From: Acinetobacter shaoyimingii
Lineage (GTDB): Bacteria; Pseudomonadota; Gammaproteobacteria; Pseudomonadales; Moraxellaceae
DNA: 64,000 nucleotides
Reading direction: 5' to 3'
Assembly (NCBI RefSeq): GCF_011578045.1
Contig: NZ_CP049801.1
Location: 1,240,001 to 1,304,000, forward strand
This document shows, one piece after another, positions 60,820 through 64,000 of this stretch. The notes under the pieces are model-generated. The model was not told where the DNA came from. It did no database searches and was given only the letters and a program-made list of their open reading frames with translations. A program made the position numbers and the translations under genes. Within the stretch, counting starts at the first letter, position 1, and every line of letters starts with the position of its first letter.

Positions 60820-61518
60820 TTAATTAATTTTTTTATGTAGTTTGTTGAAGCTTTTTTGAAAGGCTTTTTTGTCAATGTTAAATTGCTCTACCGCTGCTTT
60901 GATTTGTACTATAGATTTCTTTCTTCGATTAATATCTGATTCGTCTGCGTATTGTTTACCATAATTAGGTTCACTCAAATGAGCATTATTTATGTTACTC
61001 TCAACGTTAGAAAGCATGGTTGAGAATTGATCTAATAAGTTTTGAAATTCATTATAGTATTGAATATTTTTATCTCTTTCTAACCAATGTCTAAGTTCAA
61101 CTTGATGATTGGAAATTTCAAGTTCGTTGATATTTTTCTCAAACTCTTGTTCTTCAAAATAAAATGACCCTTGTAGCTCATTTTCTTTATATCTTTGCAG
61201 TTGATTAGATAGTTGATTTACGAAAACATAATATTTATCGGCCAATAAGTTAAGCTCATTAATTTTTTGAATCCCAATAATTGCTCTTTCAAACATATAG
61301 GATTCTTTCCAAGATGTTAAAGATTTAAGTACAAAATACAGGCTAATCCATGCTGTCAGAAGCGCTAAAAATTCAGATAAAGATAAAATTTCAAAACTAA
61401 CATATTTTTGACAATAAGTAGAGAGTTTATTCTCATTCCATGCATAAAAGTAATAGTAAAAAAAAGTTGATATTGAGACAAGTACTGTAGCTATGAAAAA
61501 CTGTTTAGCAATCTGCAT
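60820..61518 (-). CDS. Membrane-anchored coiled-coil protein of unknown function
   Basis: The 232-residue protein has two hydrophobic segments near the N-terminus (FFIATVLVSISTFFYYYFYA and LSLSEFLALLTAWISLYFVL) and then a long helical region rich in Q, N, E and K (VFVNQLSNQLQRYKENEL and LDQFSTMLSNVESNINNAHL) that is likely a coiled coil on the cytosolic side. No family recognised. The composition is more AT-rich than its neighbours. It is convergent with the M61 gene, with a terminator between. Confidence 0.7.
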   Translation of the reverse strand: MQIAKQFFIATVLVSISTFFYYYFYAWNENKLSTYCQKYVSFEILSLSEFLALLTAWISLYFVLKSLTSWKESYMFERAIIGIQKINELNLLADKYYVFVNQLSNQLQRYKENELQGSFYFEEQEFEKNINELEISNHQVELRHWLERDKNIQYYNEFQNLLDQFSTMLSNVESNINNAHLSEPNYGKQYADESDINRRKKSIVQIKAAVEQFNIDKKAFQKSFNKLHKKIN

Positions 61519-61602
61519 GAATTATCCTTATATTTAGAAAATAGAATATCTAAGTTATTATAATTAATAAATATATTGGATTGTTTGCTTAAATTTTATA
61601 AA

Positions 61603-61624
61603 AAAGCTCACTATTGTGAGCTTT
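61603..61624 (-). terminator. Terminator of uraH
   Basis: AAAGCTCAC (61603-61611), TATT, GTGAGCTTT (61616-61624); the T-tract is on the minus strand. Confidence 0.9.
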
Positions 61625-61662
61625 GAAAGTAATTAGAATATTGTGAATCTAAAACAAAAATT

Positions 61663-62061
61663 TTAGCTCCCTCGATAAGTTGAATAACCATATGAACTTA
61701 AAAGTAGGGGAATATGGTAGTGTTCAAGACTTCCATCAATCACAAAAACAACAGGGACTTCTGGAAAAAACGAGCGCTTATTTTGAGCTTTAAACCAATC
61801 GCCTGTTTTAAAGGTGACTCGATACACGCCTTTTCTTAACTCAGTCTCTTTCGGATAAAGCTCACTAATACGACCGTCTGCATTGGTTTTGTCTTCGTTC
61901 AATTTGACCCATTTATCGCCTTGTTGCGCTTCTAAAACCACGTCTACATTTGCAGAAGGTAAACCTGTTTCAGTATTTAAAACATGCACGCTCAAAGGAT
62001 TTTGAGCAAAAGCAAAACTAGACATCGTCAGTGCTAAAACAGAAACAAACTGTAGTTTCAT
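61663..62061 (-). CDS. uraH: Secreted 5-hydroxyisourate hydrolase (transthyretin-like)
   Basis: HIUase hydrolyses 5-hydroxyisourate, the first product of urate oxidation. The 132-residue protein has a signal peptide ([16 protein letters not shown]) and then the transthyretin-like fold: the catalytic histidine in [20 protein letters not shown], the arginine in [10 protein letters not shown], the histidine in [18 protein letters not shown], and the C-terminal YRGS. The family normally works in the cytosol; the signal peptide implies a periplasmic form, known in some gammaproteobacteria. The inner ATG at 62061 (MKLQFVSVL) gives a cleaner signal than the outer one at 62085, which also has a ribosome-site-like GAAG. 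No other purine-degradation gene is adjacent. Confidence 0.9.
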   Translation of the reverse strand: MKLQFVSVLALTMSSFAFAQNPLSVHVLNTETGLPSANVDVVLEAQQGDKWVKLNEDKTNADGRISELYPKETELRKGVYRVTFKTGDWFKAQNKRSFFPEVPVVFVIDGSLEHYHIPLLLSSYGYSTYRGS

Positions 62062-62142
62062 GGTGGTAAATATCCGATCAATCATTACAGCTTCAATTTT
62101 AAAGCTTTAAAAACGCAAAACTAGAGTAAAAATGTAATAAAA

Positions 62143-62162
62143 AAGGATGCTTAAGCATCCTT
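62143..62162 (-). terminator. Terminator of rluE
   Basis: AAGGATGC (62143-62150), TTAA, GCATCCTT (62155-62162), with the T-tract on the minus strand. Confidence 0.9.
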
Positions 62163-62190
62163 CCTTATTTTTCAAAATTTTTCAAAACGA

Positions 62191-62982
62191 TTAACGTGCA
62201 CGACGACCACGAGGAGTCTTGGTATTCGGACGAGTTGTACCATTGGTCTTACGACGCGGTTTTTCACTTTCATCCATTTGCCAAATACGCTTTGTACCAG
62301 ATGGTTTTTTCTTTGGAGTACCATCTTTATTGACTTTTTTATGGATTGGTTTACCCCCAGTACCGCCTGGCTTTTTCACATAAGAACGAGAACGATACGG
62401 TTCTTCAGCAGGAACATTTTGGAAATCAGGATACAATAGTGGCTCAATCTCTTTGGTTTCACCCGGTTGTAAACCCAATTGCACCAAATCGATTGCACCA
62501 ATTTTAGTGCGAATCAAACGTAATGTCGGAAAACCAACAGCCGCGGTCATACGACGAACTTGGCGGTTACGACCTTCACAAATCGAAATTTCAATCCAAG
62601 AGGTCGGTACAGAAGCACGGAAACGAACAGGAGGATCACGATCCCATAACCATTCAGGTTGTTCAACTTTAATGGCTTTGGCAGGCAAAGTAAGACCGTC
62701 TTTAAGTTCTACACCTTTACGAAGTTGCTCAAGTGCTTCTTCGGTCACATCACCTTCAACTTGCACAACATAAGTTTTAAACTTTTTATTTGCAGGGTTA
62801 GTGATATATTGATTTAAACCACCGTGGTCAGTCAAAAAGATTAGACCTTCCGAGTCCATATCTAAACGACCTGCCAAACGTAGCGTTGGGTCATCAACAA
62901 AATCTGACATAGTCAGATGCGCTTCGTCTTTACGAAACTGGGAGAGCACGTCATAGGGCTTGTTTAAAATGACGATTTTCAT
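62191..62982 (-). CDS. rluE: 23S rRNA pseudouridine-2457 synthase-like protein (RsuA family)
   Basis: A 263-residue RsuA/RluE-type pseudouridine synthase. It has no N-terminal S4 domain and starts directly with MKIVILNKPYDVLSQFRKDE, then the catalytic loop AGRLDMDSEGLIFLTDHG (Asp near residue 41), then EISICEGRNRQVRRMTAAVG and TLRLIRTKIGAIDL. The last 65 residues are a lysine- and arginine-rich basic tail that could help rRNA binding; it is long for the family. RluE acts on 23S rRNA in the large subunit. It is divergent from icd. Confidence 0.92.
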   Translation of the reverse strand: MKIVILNKPYDVLSQFRKDEAHLTMSDFVDDPTLRLAGRLDMDSEGLIFLTDHGGLNQYITNPANKKFKTYVVQVEGDVTEEALEQLRKGVELKDGLTLPAKAIKVEQPEWLWDRDPPVRFRASVPTSWIEISICEGRNRQVRRMTAAVGFPTLRLIRTKIGAIDLVQLGLQPGETKEIEPLLYPDFQNVPAEEPYRSRSYVKKPGGTGGKPIHKKVNKDGTPKKKPSGTKRIWQMDESEKPRRKTNGTTRPNTKTPRGRRAR

Positions 62983-63175
62983 AAAAAATGCTTCTTTAAT
63001 CTAGATAAATATAGAATTGGTTGAGTTTTATTCAATGGTGAAATGCAGTTATTTCCCATATAAATCTCAAAATATGGATGAATTCAATTAGACTATTATG
63101 CGATAAGAACAGTCGAAAGTATTGCTAATTGGCAAATATTTTTAAGAAAGAATCATAAAAAGGAGCGCCAATCGA

Positions 63176-64000
63176 ATGGGTTATCAGAAGATTATAGCAC
63201 CAATGGATGGTAGCAAAATTACCGTTAAATCAGATTTAACTTTGAATGTTCCCAATAACCCAATTATTCCTTTTATTGAAGGAGATGGTATTGGTGTCGA
63301 TATTACACCAACCATGAAAAAAGTTGTCGATGCAGCTGTTCTTAAGGCTTATGGTGGCAAACGTTCCATAGAATGGATGGAGGTTTACTGCGGTGAAAAA
63401 GCCAATAAAATTTATGGCTCCTATATGCCAGAAGAAACTTTCGAAGCGCTACGTGAATATGTGGTTTCAATTAAAGGACCACTCACCACGCCTGTAGGCG
63501 GTGGTATTCGCTCACTTAACGTTGCTCTTCGCCAAGAATTAGATTTGTATGTATGCGTCCGTCCCGTGCGTTGGTTTGAAGGTGTACCATCGCCAGTACA
63601 GCATCCAGAACTCACTGATATGGTGATTTTCCGTGAAAACTCCGAAGATATTTACGCAGGGATTGAGTGGAAGGCCGATTCGCCTGAAGCAAAAAAAGTC
63701 ATCAAATTCTTAATTGAAGAAATGGGTGTGACCAAAATCCGCTTTGAAGATCACTGTGGCATAGGTATAAAACCCGTATCAAAAGAAGGTACACAACGTC
63801 TCGTTCGAAAAGCCATTCAATTTGCCATAGACAATGATAAGCCTTCGGTCACGCTTGTGCATAAAGGCAATATCATGAAATACACAGAAGGCGCTTTTAA
63901 AGAATGGGGCTATGAGCTTGCCATGGAGCGTTTTGGTGGTGAGCTGATTGATGGTGGACCTTGGGTCAAAATCAAAAATCCCAAAACAGGCAAAGATATC
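63176..64000 (+). CDS. icd: NADP-dependent isocitrate dehydrogenase, 5' part
   Basis: Icd converts isocitrate to 2-oxoglutarate in the citric acid cycle. The 275 visible residues match the homodimeric NADP form: [20 protein letters not shown] near 40, the phosphorylation serine in [20 protein letters not shown] near 113, [16 protein letters not shown] near 155 and [20 protein letters not shown] near 229. AAGGAG at 63160-63165, ten bases before the ATG, is a strong ribosome site. The gene runs past the window end, so its C-terminus and terminator are not seen. Confidence 0.96.
   Translation, partial: MGYQKIIAPMDGSKITVKSDLTLNVPNNPIIPFIEGDGIGVDITPTMKKVVDAAVLKAYGGKRSIEWMEVYCGEKANKIYGSYMPEETFEALREYVVSIKGPLTTPVGGGIRSLNVALRQELDLYVCVRPVRWFEGVPSPVQHPELTDMVIFRENSEDIYAGIEWKADSPEAKKVIKFLIEEMGVTKIRFEDHCGIGIKPVSKEGTQRLVRKAIQFAIDNDKPSVTLVHKGNIMKYTEGAFKEWGYELAMERFGGELIDGGPWVKIKNPKTGKDI

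Noticed and set aside
1..64000. tRNA, rRNA, riboswitch, CRISPR or prophage
   Set aside because: None recognised on either strand by eye; a tRNA or covariance-model scan could not be run here.

Overview
The window looks like chromosome from Acinetobacter (Moraxellaceae, Gammaproteobacteria). It is AT-rich throughout. It carries a fused tyrA-aroA gene directly behind pheA, an LpoP-type TPR lipoprotein next to PBP1B, a MutT-ThiE fusion, a secreted hydroxyisourate hydrolase and the lone GspE ATPase. These assignments come from recognising protein families in the sequence; no database search was run.

Region by region: 1-5076 holds a DsbA-like protein cut by the window edge, ahpF (peroxide defence) and a ferredoxin-trhP operon (tRNA U34 hydroxylation). 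5199-8997 is a metal-resistance block: arsR-arsC-acr3-arsH facing a MerR-type regulator that is divergent from a CDF efflux pump. 9119-14264 holds housekeeping genes (fpr, trmO, gspE) and two lipoproteins. 14296-17809 holds two tandem YgiW-like BOF proteins followed by a QseBC-like two-component system; direct-repeat half-sites upstream of both BOF genes suggest a small regulon. 18042-25644 holds Fur-controlled hemP, mutT-thiE, lpoP-mrcB (cell-wall synthesis), nadK, yeaC and ybiB.

25645-28570 is a worn accessory patch. It has decayed small lipoprotein copies, one intact lipoprotein, a complete IS3-family element inserted into the remains of another, and gene fragments on the right side; kptA follows. 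29304-41065 is mostly core: an acyl-CoA dehydrogenase, the aromatic amino acid genes pheA and tyrA-aroA, a LysE exporter with its Lrp regulator, yaaA, an HD hydrolase and a DUF4198 protein behind a likely Fur box.

41495-52472 is the most interesting block: a type VI secretion island with a frameshifted vgrG, a 1685-residue Rhs protein whose 167-residue tip matches no toxin family I recognise, and then an array of short acidic genes. I read these as related immunity genes: two are intact, one has a nonsense codon, and one is split by an IS982-family element with a clean 6-bp target duplication. The remainder (52562-64000) is core: phrB, slyD, ndh, an OmpA-like lipoprotein, dacC, an M61 peptidase, uraH, rluE and the 5' part of icd.

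No tRNA, rRNA or CRISPR array was recognised.
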